64,000 nt of DNA, from positions 179,233-243,232 of the forward strand of contig JTDE01000102.1 in the NCBI GenBank assembly GCA_014338405.1, read 5' to 3'. The stretch is from Paragonimus skrjabini miyazakii (Eukaryota > Platyhelminthes > Trematoda > Plagiorchiida > Troglotrematidae). Of the stretch, positions 23,414-35,300 are shown piece by piece; the first letter of the stretch is position 1; every line of letters starts with the position of its first letter. A program made the position numbers and the translations under genes. A model generated the notes under the pieces. It saw nothing but the letters and a program-made list of their open reading frames with translations. It did no database searches and was not told the origin of the DNA.

Positions 23414-25024
23414 GTGGTAGAGCTTCACTAACCACAAACACAGTGACCAGCACTGGTTAACAGACAGGATCTGATCCACTTACATGATAATGCCAGAGAG
23501 CAAGTTGCAAATTGACCATTCAAGAATTGCGCCAGCCCGATAGTGAAAATATACCCAGCCCAGCATACCCAACTAGTTTTTCTTCAACATACCACTTGTC
23601 AACTCTGACAACCAGTTCCTTAAGGGAAGAAGCGTTCGGGGACAAGTTGACCTTAAATCGGAGCTTGAGGGTTATTTATATCCGAAAAAGTAGCGTTTAT
23701 TGAGAGCAGGTTAAATGCGCTTAACTCATATTGGCAAAGGTGCATTTTTCATAGTGGTGCCTGTTGTGTGTAAAGGTTTGCAGCTGACTGCAATATACCT
23801 TCTAAATATAATTTCTCAAAACGTTCAGTGCTCCAGTTTCTTGCAACGTTGAACGTGAAGGGAGCAAAGAAAAGAGGTCACTGAAGGATACCTCTCAGAA
23901 ATCTCACACGAAGAATATCTTGTGGTGTACTGAGTTCGTTGTCATCTTCCTTTGTGACAGACGTTGTGTCCCACCAACAAACATTTTGTGTAATTTTAAA
24001 AAAGTTGCCCAATTTGCGAACAAACTTAAAAATGTGTACAGTACGTCACTTCTAAATAGGTGGAACCTGAACTTTCCATCCGATGCGTATTAGCCAGCCT
24101 TGCTTCGAAATGTCTTAACGTTTTTGGGGTTGGATAGAATTTCCAGTAAAAAAGCGACACGCAGGATGCTAATCCAGCAAACTGGTGTAACCTGTAGACT
24201 GGTTAACTTCCTCAGCTCCATCTTGTTCCTCCTTGCTCTTCAAGAGATGTGAAACTGTCCGGTACTGTCTTCTGGCACTCCTGACACTGATGTTGGAACC
24301 TAAGATTGTAACATTTCACCTAAACTCTTTTCATTCAACGGTTTTGATCTACTTTAATGATGGAATGAAATTTATCTCACGTTCAATTGTAACTTGCCTT
24401 TGATTCACAGACACTTTGGTGACCTTCCATATACCACGTATGTCTGTATGCTCAGTTCCTAGTTGCATCTTTGCGAATCTTAGTGTTTAGTTGTGCTGGA
24501 AAAATTGTGTTGGATCGTGCACATCAAACTACCTTGCTGGTCTTGTTCCGAAAGCACAATATTTGACTGATTACAATCTTTGCATTTAAACTTTTTCTGA
24601 GTTGTAATCCAGTCCACAGTTTATTTTGATTTTTCTTCTTTCCATTCACACAAATTGTTCACTTATATGAGACACGCTGTCTTACAATAAAAGTCAGAGA
24701 CGTTACACTTTCTTCAAAATCAATTTGATCATTTCACACCAGTGTCACTTTTCCCAAATATGTCGTTGCGTTTTCTTTGTCAAGCGTTATAATCTTTTCA
24801 CACACTCATATACCTACTCAGACGTTTCGCTTATTGCGTGCGATTCCCCATTGGTTACAACTGTTCTAAGATTTCTGTCGAGCTTATTACCACGGTGCAT
24901 TTGCCATTCTCTTATGAGCATATCATAAGCAGTCGCATCGCGTTAACTGACCTGGTTTAATTCCATTTTTCCCTAAACACCAAAACTTGCCTCAAATTCT
25001 CTATGACACACCGTTTTATAATAA
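23414..25024. other. No gene recognised; possible 3' flank or LTR of the gypsy fragment
   Basis: If the gypsy integrase fragment that follows ever had a 3' LTR, it would lie here, since that element is on the minus strand. I could not find a matching second LTR or a clear polypurine tract. The stretch 24200-25000 is T-rich on the plus strand. Confidence 0.3.
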
Positions 25025-25690
25025 TCACCAATGGCATACCGTGCTCAATTCATGCCTTTTCTCGTAAAATTGCCAAATTCTTAATCCACTATTTACATGA
25101 ACGTCTGCACCGAGAACGAAAATAGAAACACATAGCAAACAAGTAAACACCCGGTGCTTCGTCATGAACTTAACAAGACCACATTTGTACCGGCTAACTG
25201 GGGTGGTGAATACAATATTACCAAGGCAACAGGTCGAGACTACGTTTTTAGGTGTTGTCACTGATATGTACGTCAACAAAACCACCCCGTGATGGGCACA
25301 AGCTATGTTGGTCCCATTTTTGTGACCCGATCGATAGTCACGAACGTAAACGGCTACTCTAATAACACAACTACTGTCGGAATCCGGTTGGCCGAAATGT
25401 TGTGTGTGCTTGTCGGTAAAACAAAAAACAAGGTGGACCGTGTGAAGATTTCGACACAATTCTGGTCGATATAAACTGATCGGAATGTAACAGGTAAGGA
25501 GCCGTTCGGCAGACAAATGAGATGTCCCGTACAAACTCACATGTGGTCCCATCTCAGTGAGATTCACGCAGCGCTGTTTTGAACGCATTAAGTTGACGTT
25601 AAGTCTGGTTGCTGAACAGTGGATGATACGGTACAAGTTGGATGGGTCAAATGTGGAACCAGCGGCATACGTCTCCAAGATTGTTCCGAC
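25025..25690 (-). pseudogene. Ty3/gypsy integrase, C-terminal half, degenerate
   Basis: Read on the minus strand, one frame gives VPYHP, then SNQT, a stop, then NAFKTALRESH, DGTTCEF and SFVCRTAP. This is the family block Pro-Tyr-His-Pro-x-Ser-Asn-Gly-Gln-x-Glu-Arg followed by the helix before the C-terminal domain. A frameshift then leads into the 217-codon frame, whose VYVRDYRSGHK and HHGVVLLTYISV fit the C-terminal domain of gypsy integrases. The stop at 25599-25601 sits where the catalytic Glu is expected. Integrase joins element cDNA to the chromosome. The first two catalytic Asp regions are not present upstream; the LINE 3' end begins within 160 bases. The 217-codon frame itself is partly an off-frame shadow. 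Confidence 0.6.
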
Positions 25691-25845
25691 GTGAATTAGG
25701 TCCAGTTATCCCTCACGAAGATGCCCAAAAATGCGGGTCGATCGAAAATACGAAGGGAAGCAGCGATCACAAAAGGAGTCGTCAAAAAGTGCGACTACAC
25801 AAAGCCACTTAAAATAAGTACCAACCTAACGAGCTGGAAATTATC

Positions 25846-28800
25846 ATCATCATAGCAGCCAAAAGGCTTACCAAAAGGTACTGTTGCCCGGGCCGCCGCT
25901 CACCTCAACAGGGTCGTGGAATATCCTTAAAGAAAACGCTACTAAGAAGTTTGAAAATTAATTAAAGACTAAACGGAAGAACAAGAAAGTGTATGAATGC
26001 CGGTACGCCATTGACTGCGACGCACCGTCATCTGGGATAGTGTCGCCATCTAGAGATTTTAATGATCACCAGGATCCCATCTAGATAGGTGGCACTTACC
26101 CACTTTACTCAGTGGAGCAGTCAGGGTCATCATATTTCGTGATCACGTTGTTGCTTGAACAGCACGCGGTTTTACCCAACTGTCTGTGGTCTCAGTACAT
26201 AATGCTGACATGCGGAGTACGTGGCCGAACGATCGCAAGCTATGCACCGTGAGTAGTTGACTAATTGATCACGCATCCCGAGCGTTCCATAATACGCGGC
26301 GGCCAACTGCTACATTGTTTAGGCGATCAGTTATTCCATTTAATATGGGCTATTTGGCTAACACAACGACGGTCAAACACAGTGTGCTTGTTGACATCTT
26401 CCTTGCGAACAGGCCGACAGTTTTCGAGCTAGAAAGCAAAACGGAACATACACAAGCATCATATACCCTTCTCTTTAGCGACAACCGAACGTCTTTTCGA
26501 CGCTAAAAGTGACATAGTTCGGCAAAGGCAACAAGTGCCTTCGTTACCTTCGCTGATATCTCATCAGCAATATTACAAGCTGACGAGATAGTGCTACCCG
26601 AGTATGTGAAACTGTCCACAGTCTTAAGCGGATTGTCTGCAATGAAGTAGGCAGGAGTGAAAATGCCCCAGTCTTGAAGCAGCACTTGGCACTTTGGAGG
26701 TGCGAGGCATATTCCATAGAAAACAGCCCGGTCACTCACCTTGTTAAGCATAATTTGCATGTCTTTAGCACACAAGCTAACTAAGACAATGTCGTCCGCG
26801 TACTCCAGATCGGTCAACCTAACGCCAAGAAGAAACTCAACACCAATTTCACTGGACTCTTCAAGCGCACCCTCTATAATATCGTCCGTGACAATATTGA
26901 GCAAGGAGGAGATTGATTACCCTTGACGAACCTCACTAGAAGTGATGAACGCCCGAGACAATTGCCCATGAACTCTCACCCTGCTTTTGGAATGGGCATA
27001 CAGTAATCTTAATAGATTCACTTATTTCTCTGGTACTCCGTTGCAAAGAAGGCAGTTCCGAAGCATGTTATGAGCAATCGAATCAGAAATAGTCTTCAGG
27101 TTTAAAAATATAGCGACCGTCGGCTGCCGATTTTCCAAGATTCGTCGCAGGGTAAAAGTGTGATCAACGCACCCTCGACCCGATCGGAATCCTGTCTGTT
27201 CTTCGCTTATCTGACTTTCTGTGGACTTAGTGAGCAGATGTACTCTAAGGCCAAAGAGTAACTTGGGCGCAACAGATACTAGGCTGATCTCTCTGTTTTT
27301 GTCACGTAGACTTTCGGCTCCGTTTTTGAAAACGGAAATCACTGCTAATAAGCACCAATTACGTGATACCTCTTCAGTCTCCCAAATTGTCTGGAGTATT
27401 TTCTTCAGTTCTGACATCAACCTCTCCCCACCATCCTTGAGAAGGGAAGGAGAGGGGAGGTCTGAACCAGGAACCTTATTACGTTTCAATAACTTGGGCT
27501 CCAGGACCACTTCCGCTTCCAACGAAGGACCACCTGGAATGCAATAACTGATCAATCGGGTTCCATCGTCCACGTGATCTGGTTGAGGCCACGCTGAACT
27601 GTTTTTCAAAATGTTCAGCCGACCTGTCAATTCGTCACGATTAACTGATGATAAGTGAACCATCTTTTTCACATATGGTCTCACGCCGAGTCGACGGCCA
27701 GTACAACCACGGATTAAGGGAAAAAAGCCTTCTGCTAGTCCCATATAAAAATGTTTTTTCAATCTCTTTTAATTGTTCGGCCAAGTAGTGCTTACGGTCT
27801 TTGCGAAAGCTTTTAATCAGCTTGCGTTCAAGTTATTGACGGTCGTCATCAAATTCAGAGTCGGGTTGGATCGAACGACACTTGTTCATGACGTGACGGA
27901 AATCCAGTTCTGTCGCAACTAAACAGCTCCTTCGGAACACACCTGTTCACAGCATGCTTTCGTAGCTGCGACGATTTGCTCCCGTTGTTCGGTAAGATCC
28001 CATATCTGACTCGAACTGGGCAAGTTGTTCACCAACGCTTCCTGGTAAGCGTTCTTCATACCCCCATCACTTAAATGACAGCCAAGTATCTTGCATTTAC
28101 GAGCGTATGTCCTCTGGACAAATGACAACACAAAATGGACATGCACAACAGCATGGTCCGAGTCCAGGTGGCTGCTACAAAGGGCACGACCGTCCATAAC
28201 AGAGTGGCGCCACCTGTAACTGACTGCTATATGATCCAACTGTGTCTACGGCTGAGAGGCACACTTAGGTCTTCAAGTAACACAGCGCTTCTTTCTGTGT
28301 TGAAGTGCAGTGCTTGAAATATACAGATCGAGGGACGCGCAAAGCTGCAGCAATGTTTCGCCACTGTCAATGCGTTGTGCCCGGACACTAAACATACCTA
28401 CTAGCCGCTTCTCGTCCGGAGAAAGATGACCAAGCTGAGCATTAAAATCGCCCGCTAGTATGATGATGTCTGAGTGTTTAGTTTGCCTCAAAAGGTCAAC
28501 GAGGGCATCATAGAACGCATCCTTGACAGCATCCGAACGGAAGTCTGTTGGAGCGTGCGCCGATATAATGAACACGCAACGCCTTTCCGGTTTACGTCGG
28601 CAGACTTTTACCGATATATTGAGTATGACAGCTCACAAGCGACTGGGCACTGGGATCCAATCGAGCAAATATTACCTTGTTCTGGAACTCAGTGCTAGTC
28701 CCACTCCAGCTTTCCCATGAGATTCAGCTTTGGCCTCACCAGAAACTCTGAGAGAGAAGTGCTTCAATTGACAGTTATCTAGAGATGAGCTCAAGTGAAT

Positions 28801-29316
28801 AACGGTGTTAAAATCGTAGACTTGCGTCTTTGATGCACAGCACATATCAAGTTGCAAACCTGAGAGAGCACTAGCCAGAGCAGCTTCTTGCCCGATTTGT
28901 CGGAGAGTGCGGACATTGAAGGCGCCAGTGTTTACCAGTTGTCTTGGCCTCAGAAAACAAGTATTGACCGAAGGTACATGGAAGTCAGAAGTCATAAGTG
29001 GTAAAATAGTAGGAGGGAGTTGTGCTGGGTGAATAATGTCACTGTCAGGATAACGATAACTGCTGATACTTCTCGGTCGTTTATGCCGCAGAAGGAGGTT
29101 TACTTGATGGACCCCACCCCGAGTATTTGACCTAAAAGTCTGACCTGCGAGACAACCGGATACAGAGTTTGCACGAGGGACCCTACCCGGATCCAAGTTT
29201 TCAATAGTCTGAATCACTTGGCAGTGAGGGGCTTGCCTAGCTCGAGGGCGCAGTGAAAATGTCGGTAGTGTCTGATTCAGACCACCACTGTGCGCGGTGG
29301 ATGTACTCGAAGTCAC
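25846..29316 (-). mobile_element. Near full-length non-LTR retrotransposon (LINE, RTE-like or related)
   Basis: On the minus strand one continuous reading frame runs from about 29316 to about 25990, with an AP-type endonuclease followed by an RT and a C-terminal domain. A short ATC run at 25843-25853 (GAT repeats on the element strand) may be its 3' tail, as RTE elements commonly end in short tandem repeats. The 5' boundary is uncertain and could reach 29440 or beyond. No target-site duplication was found by eye. A gypsy fragment lies just past the 3' end. Confidence 0.8.
25990..29316 (-). pseudogene. LINE ORF2: AP endonuclease, reverse transcriptase, C-terminal domain
   Basis: Five open stretches in the same frame align in order with a trematode-type LINE protein. 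The endonuclease has NVRTLRQIGQEAALAS, HAPTDFRSDAVKDAFYDAL, AGDFNAQLGHLS (catalytic Asp and Asn) and DHIAVSYRWR with SDHA (catalytic His). The RT has ISLVSVAPKLLF, EEQTGFRSGRGCVDHTFTLR, motif A IFLNLKTISDS, motif B EVRQG and motif C LEYADDIVL near 26800. After it come KRRVYDACVCSVLL and SLRSFGHVLRMS. The first motif A Asp is Asn and there are about fifteen stops, yet I see no frameshift. Such proteins nick DNA and copy their RNA at the nick. This copy is inactive. Clade call RTE-like is tentative; AP endonuclease LINE is firm. Confidence 0.85.
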
Positions 29317-31702
29317 ATCAGGCTTCCAGGTAATACCAATTTTTTTTCCACCGTACTGAATAATATGTCGGCGGTCATGGTCAAACCGTTGGGCGATCGG
29401 AGTGCTCTTTGTTTGAGAGTACCTTATATAACCCTTTTCTTCCTGATTCGGAAGACAGTATTGCCGCCTCTATAAAAATAGTTCAACTGTATGCCCACAG
29501 GATCATGTCTCGCTACCTAAGCACTCCTACGCGGGTAGTGATGCGACACACAACCCTATGAATGTAACGGCCTTTCATCTGACTGCTCGCCTATGGCTTG
29601 TCGTCGGTTGGCAGGTGTGAAGTTCGACCTGCGAAAGATTTGTGGAGCTTCTTCGTTAGAAAACTGGTGACCAGATCCTCCCCCCTTCATCTGTCCACAC
29701 GCCTTCTATGCAGTATCGGGTGGATACAGGACTTCTCGTAACCATTCTTAAAAATTTACGGGATGACAGCGCCCACCATAGTTTTAGGCATCAGAAGAAA
29801 ACACACTTTGAAATATGCAACCATAATGCATCTGTAATAGGTCGGATGTAGCCATTTTCTTCAGCATGGTCGACAAACTGTCTCACTGGGTAGGGTGACA
29901 TGAAAGAGCTTGTTCTGTAGCAAATGACTGGGCGGAGCCTTTACATCAGGCTGCGATGGAATGAAAGCCGTGTATTGACTGATGAAGCCAATTTAGGAAC
30001 GAGGAGTGGGAAACTGATTGTACGCAGGTAATTGTTTCTTCGTGTGTACGTTCTCGAGATGCAGTTGAATGCTCGCGGTATAAAAAGTACACCCATATAT
30101 TTGGTGAAGCAAAGGAACAGTTGCTATTTTGTGCGTTCACAGCCAGAGCCAGTATTACTGGACTTCATGGTGCAGAAAGATGTACCTCAATATTACGGAA
30201 TATTTTTTCCCCTAGGATTCAAACAGCAGGTCATTTTAGGATAATATAGATTTCGCCAAGCAATCAGACGATTTGACTCAGTCAAATGAGCAAAATCCTA
30301 TCCAGCTTACGACATATAGCCTGGAACTCCTGGGGTCGTTCAAATGTACGCTGTGGTATACGACTTTTGCGGCTTGCACTGAAGAACCAGACGAAACGAC
30401 AAACAGGTAATATACCCTTTGCCTTGAGAAGCGATAATCATATGAAAGTGAACTGAACAGTCAGTTGAGTTGGGAAATCTGCGTTGTTAGTTGCTGGACG
30501 TTGTGTAACTCAGTTTACTTAATCTAATCAGACGGACAATAAGGTGAAACATATCCTACTTCAGTGACAAAACATATATTATCAGAAAATTAATTTGGCA
30601 GATTTACCAATTTGGAGGAGTTCTAATCGTGACAATTTTGCGTTTTAGCTATATTCGAACCAAAAACTGGAACAGTACTTCCGAATGGGGCAGGCATTCT
30701 ACCAGCCGGTTTACGAAACTACCCCGGGAGAAACTCTAGAATGTCGTACTTGGACTCAGTCATCCATCTTTCTCATGTAGGTGTCCAATGATGATAAAGC
30801 GTCAGAAATAAACGTTTTTGACTGTAAAGTCACTGATCAAATTAGACACAACCGATTCACTGCAGCTAAACTCTCGAACACATTCTGTTTTGTGACCATC
30901 GTTGAGGTTTATTAATGGCCGTGAGATGTAAAGCAGTATCTACCTTGTTAATTCTAATCATCTGATCCTTAAACACAAGTCAGTTTCTATTCTAGTGTTT
31001 CTTTGTGAAGAGTATCGGATGAAAAAAGCTGTCCATGTGAGATAACACTCAGTCGGTACCAGCTGAATCAATAACGATTCATTAGTAAGCAAAAATAGTT
31101 GTATGGTTTTGAAAATCATTTAATGCAGTAACCAAAACAACGTTCTGTTCCACTCTCCTCACAATTTTCTCCTATGCTTCCGTATATTCACTGTTTCCCG
31201 TTCACCGGATGAGCTGGAGAGTCACGTATCATTTGAGGTAAACAACTGTCTGACATCGCTTGACCTGAAAAAATTGAACGAGTTGGTTAATATCACTGGA
31301 CAAATATAAAAACGACTACATAAAGGAAGGTTCTGTGACTCAATGACATTGTACGAGTTGATAATCAAATCAGTTATACCCACATTTGTCTCACAATAGC
31401 ATACTTACGTATTGCGTTAAAAATGCAAGTGACTAATTTGTCTGATTTGTACACCACGTGGACAAATAAATGACAAGTTTGTGGAGATTTCATCCATTTT
31501 CTCTCTTCTCTGCTGGGTGCTTTCTTCTGAACGACCACTACCTAGAAGCGCATATGCGCACGTGGGGAAGTATAGTCCATCACATCAAAATTCTTTTATG
31601 CACGTTTAATCTTCTGTCACACCAATGTTTGGGTAATCTTCAATTTAACACTCGGGTAGCCGGTAAAACTGGCATGTTCTCTGAGTTTATCAGCATACAT
31701 TA
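29317..31702. other. Possible LINE 5' region, then nothing recognised
   Basis: The first 150 to 500 bases may be the 5' part of the LINE, since the frame stays open a little above 29316. From about 29800 on I see only AT-rich sequence without features. Confidence 0.35.
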
Positions 31703-32063
31703 ATGAGTACTGATGAGTAGTCCGGGAGTTGGTTAATTTCAAGCTAAACATCACTCATATCTGATTGCAGCCCTCGCATTCCGAAAGATTTTCAGCCGGC
31801 CCCTTTCGAAAAGAAGCACCAGACTCGAGTTTCGCTCTCATTGAAGCTAGTCAGTAGTGCATATCCTTGTCAATCCCGAGACTAGAACTCTAGCCACGCT
31901 GTTCATGAGGCAACCGTGTTTTACCACTGCACCACTGACCTCATATTAGATACGACCGAATTACCATACGTGAAATCTCAGCCACTTCCGCTTGTGATTA
32001 ATGATTAGGTTGCCCGATTGTCTCGATGGGATAAATATTTCTGTCTGCTAACTCAAATTGATA
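31703..32063 (-). repeat. SINE-1 copy, near full length
   Basis: On the plus strand it opens with CTGATGAGTAGTCC and runs through CTCTCATTGAAGCTAGTCAG and TAGTGCATATCC to the tRNA-like part, where box A reads CCACTGCACCACTGACCTCA in reverse. It continues to TAACTCAAATTGATAG, where it meets block B. The order is identical to the 23.1-23.4 kb copy, inverted. Confidence 0.85.
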
Positions 32064-32318
32064 GCCGCGCGGTATATTAATGACCATCATGTATACGCAA
32101 ACTGCATGTTTTATAATAGTAGTGTCCAGTTAATATGCCAATGCGCTAACCTCAAGCAACGAACAAATGAAACACGGTATAATATATTAAAAAGCATTAT
32201 TACGTGTGGACTTGACGTTTTATGGAATATCGATATAGCAATATGTACACAAACGGTACACTTAACATACAATTTGTATGATATGTGTAAAAGCTGTGCA
32301 TACAATCCCGACGAGATT
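32064..32318 (-). repeat. Composite repeat, block B (copy 2), fused to SINE-1
   Basis: This is the inverted partner of 22830-23081. On the plus strand this copy is open for 88 codons from 32058 (MIAARYINDHHVYANC at the start, CKSCAYNPDEIR at the end), covering the whole block. The substitutions between the two copies are not clearly synonymous and the other copy is frameshifted, so coding is doubtful. I do not recognise the block. Confidence 0.75.
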
Positions 32319-35300
32319 CGTTAGGAATAGAAACGTTAGTGAATGTCGTTAGAGCCTTTACTGATTCACCTACTGCGTTCTAGTTCTTAATCACATAACT
32401 GGAGGATCAACCCATTATGCAAGAAACATTTATATTTTTCAGCACAAGACTGGTCGACTTCTACACAGCTTTGAATCGTGATAAATCATTTGTCATGTTT
32501 TGTCACAAATCAATCTGTGTCCAAGAAAAGTTTCCGCTACTTCACTGAACAAAATGGATATTAAGAGGTTTTTACAGCCACTTCCCTTTTTACAGTTTGC
32601 TATTTAAACAAAAAAAGCTCTCGTTTTCCCATTTCCAGAACTATTTCCACTGAGTTGTAGTTATGTTTCTTTTTTTTAACACTAGCATGTGAGAATAGCA
32701 GACTAACTTTGTTTGGCGCACTCTGTGTGCCTTTGCATAGAATGTCTGGATGGTTTGGTTTTGTTGCCGCTGGACATATGCTGTATCCATTACTATTCCC
32801 TAGGGTAGAGCTGAAAACTTATTTGAAGCGTAAATACCCACGTTAACTCACTACCCCTGCTAAGCTTTGCAATGGCATGAGCTGTGGCAATATAATAAGC
32901 AGGTGTTCATCAACTCTCATTAAATTACGCATCCAGAGAACAGCCGGATTTTTGATCTGACATTCTCAATATTGATTATTCCCTGTGAACCAATTCCAGG
33001 ATATTGCAGTCAAACCGCACAGTTCGGGTGACCTATTGTCAGTCAAGTGACTGATTTTTAATGCCATTTCCAGAAAAAAGTTACTACAAATGAAATAGTT
33101 GAATACAGCCGTGGGGGTTATTGGCTGCACATGTTTGACATCGGCTGTCAAGATGTCAATGTCCGAGATTGCACTCACTGATCCCTTGGTGACATTTGAC
33201 ACACCGAATCCGTTTTACACATTTCCTCAGCAATACAAGGAAATTTTCTGTCTCATCAGCAGCATAACAAAACAGACCAATTGAATGGAGCGAAATACAA
33301 GTAACAGAGGAGATATTCAGCACATTCAAATCAAACGGTCAACTTGAAGTCATCCAGTTGCTATATGTTTATGAGTATTAAGACGCATTATTGCTTATGT
33401 AATATAAACATATATAATAAAATCAATGTGGAGCGTTTCCCGTCAAATGTTTCCAAGAAAACGCCGCCCTTTTTAGGCAGCCTACCAGTCTGGCATCTAA
33501 AAGATTTTAGAATCCAAGGGCGTCTTTCCATCATATCCGACAATGTGTATAATTTGCAACCCTAATTTTCTCTAATCCTTCAGTTACGCAGACGGCTACT
33601 CAACCCTTCAGACTTTCAACTCCGAAGATTTACAATCTAACCTTGTCAGTATCTGTAACAGGCAGTTATTGTGGTTCTATTCTACTGGCACTGTTACCTC
33701 AGCAATTCTACACGAACAACTACCACCCATATCATCATGCTACATTTCTGCAAACGAGTCAGTTAAGGTTACGGATATCCCTTAAAGTCTCTCTTGTTAT
33801 TAAACGTGTGGCCCATGGGTAAACAAAAGTTTGCCATCATTTACTGAAGTCCGACCCCCATACCAGCAAAACAACGAGAAAGGTTCTTTTTATAAACAGT
33901 CATTATGAATTGATTTTCAAAACAGTAAATTATGCCCTAGTTGATGTTTATCGCCAATTCATGAGCTGGACTGTATCACTGGATAAAGTCTAAAACTCTG
34001 AACATACCATTTTTGGTCGGTGTCATCAGTGGTCCTTCAAGAAAAAGCCTTTGTATATTATTCGATAATTTCGGCTTAGATTTAGCTGGGTTGCATTGAA
34101 CACAAAAAGAATGTCCAGTTCAAATACCGAATAACTACAAGCTGTACCAGGGAAGGTCCATGTAACGAGTGTGCTCTTTCAAACTCATAACGTTTACACT
34201 AATCTTTCAATAACATCTACATCCATAAATTGCACCAGCTGAGTCAATGGTGACAAGTAAATACACTCGGGAGGGAAACCGAAGGTTTGCATAAATAACA
34301 AGCAACTAAAAACGCTGATTATCTGCTAACTTTTACACTATGCATGAATAGAAATTTGTTTACTGCAAACTCACGAATGCTAGTGAAAGCTATCTGATCA
34401 GACGGTGAAACACTCCATCATGAATACGTAGAAGATTCTTTGGAAGCATGGCAAATTCATATTCTATTCTCAATAGGCACAAAAACCATGTAGTTCGGTC
34501 ACAAATAAAAGCGTTCTTCGAATTGGTGAATATTTCTAAGTTCCTTTCTTGTTTCTTAACACTGCTGCTAACTTCCATTGGAAACACCTTAGAAAATTTG
34601 TTTTTTATGTACACGAGACATTTGGTCTGATTTTAGTGGCATTGAAAATAATAAGATTAGCGGTTTAATGGCAGAAGGGCCTCTGATTGATGATGTATTA
34701 CTGGATTGCATCTCTCTTAGTACTGTTTAGAAATGACGTTTTAAAAATAACTTTATTAACGAAGACTTTAACAAAAAGTATTCTGGTGACCTCCTTGGGT
34801 AATCTATCTGAAACTTTTTCATCTGTCAGCGAAGCAACATTCATTATTAATCTGTGGAATTTCGTAGGCAATAAATTCTGCAGAATCATTGGAGGTGCGA
34901 AATTCGGTCAAGTAATACTTGCAATTTTCAATTTTTGGCCAGTTGGTCACAAGTGTGACCTAGCCGATATTTCATGTGGTCGATTAATGGAAACTTCTGC
35001 ATTGACTGCTTGAATATCAAATAGTACCTTACGCAAAAGTCCCTACAAACAGACGGCTATTTGCGGGATGTTGCTGACTTTCAGTTAACTACTTAATAGG
35101 CTTTGATTTCTAGAAGGGCTGTTTCTGTGAACACCATTCAGTGGAAATATTTCGGTTAGTTACTTACCTCACGTTAAACAATAAATGCGGTAACACAGAG
35201 TCTCACATTCTCAACTGTTGATGTTAACACCAACTTTAAAAATGCATGTGAGAGGTGTAGACCTGAATTCACTAAACTCTTCCGAATTTCATGTTGTCAT

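Noticed and set aside
25025..25678. 217-codon frame as a host gene
   Set aside because: Its middle and end fit gypsy integrase and the first part is the off-frame reading of the same integrase, so it is a retroelement remnant.
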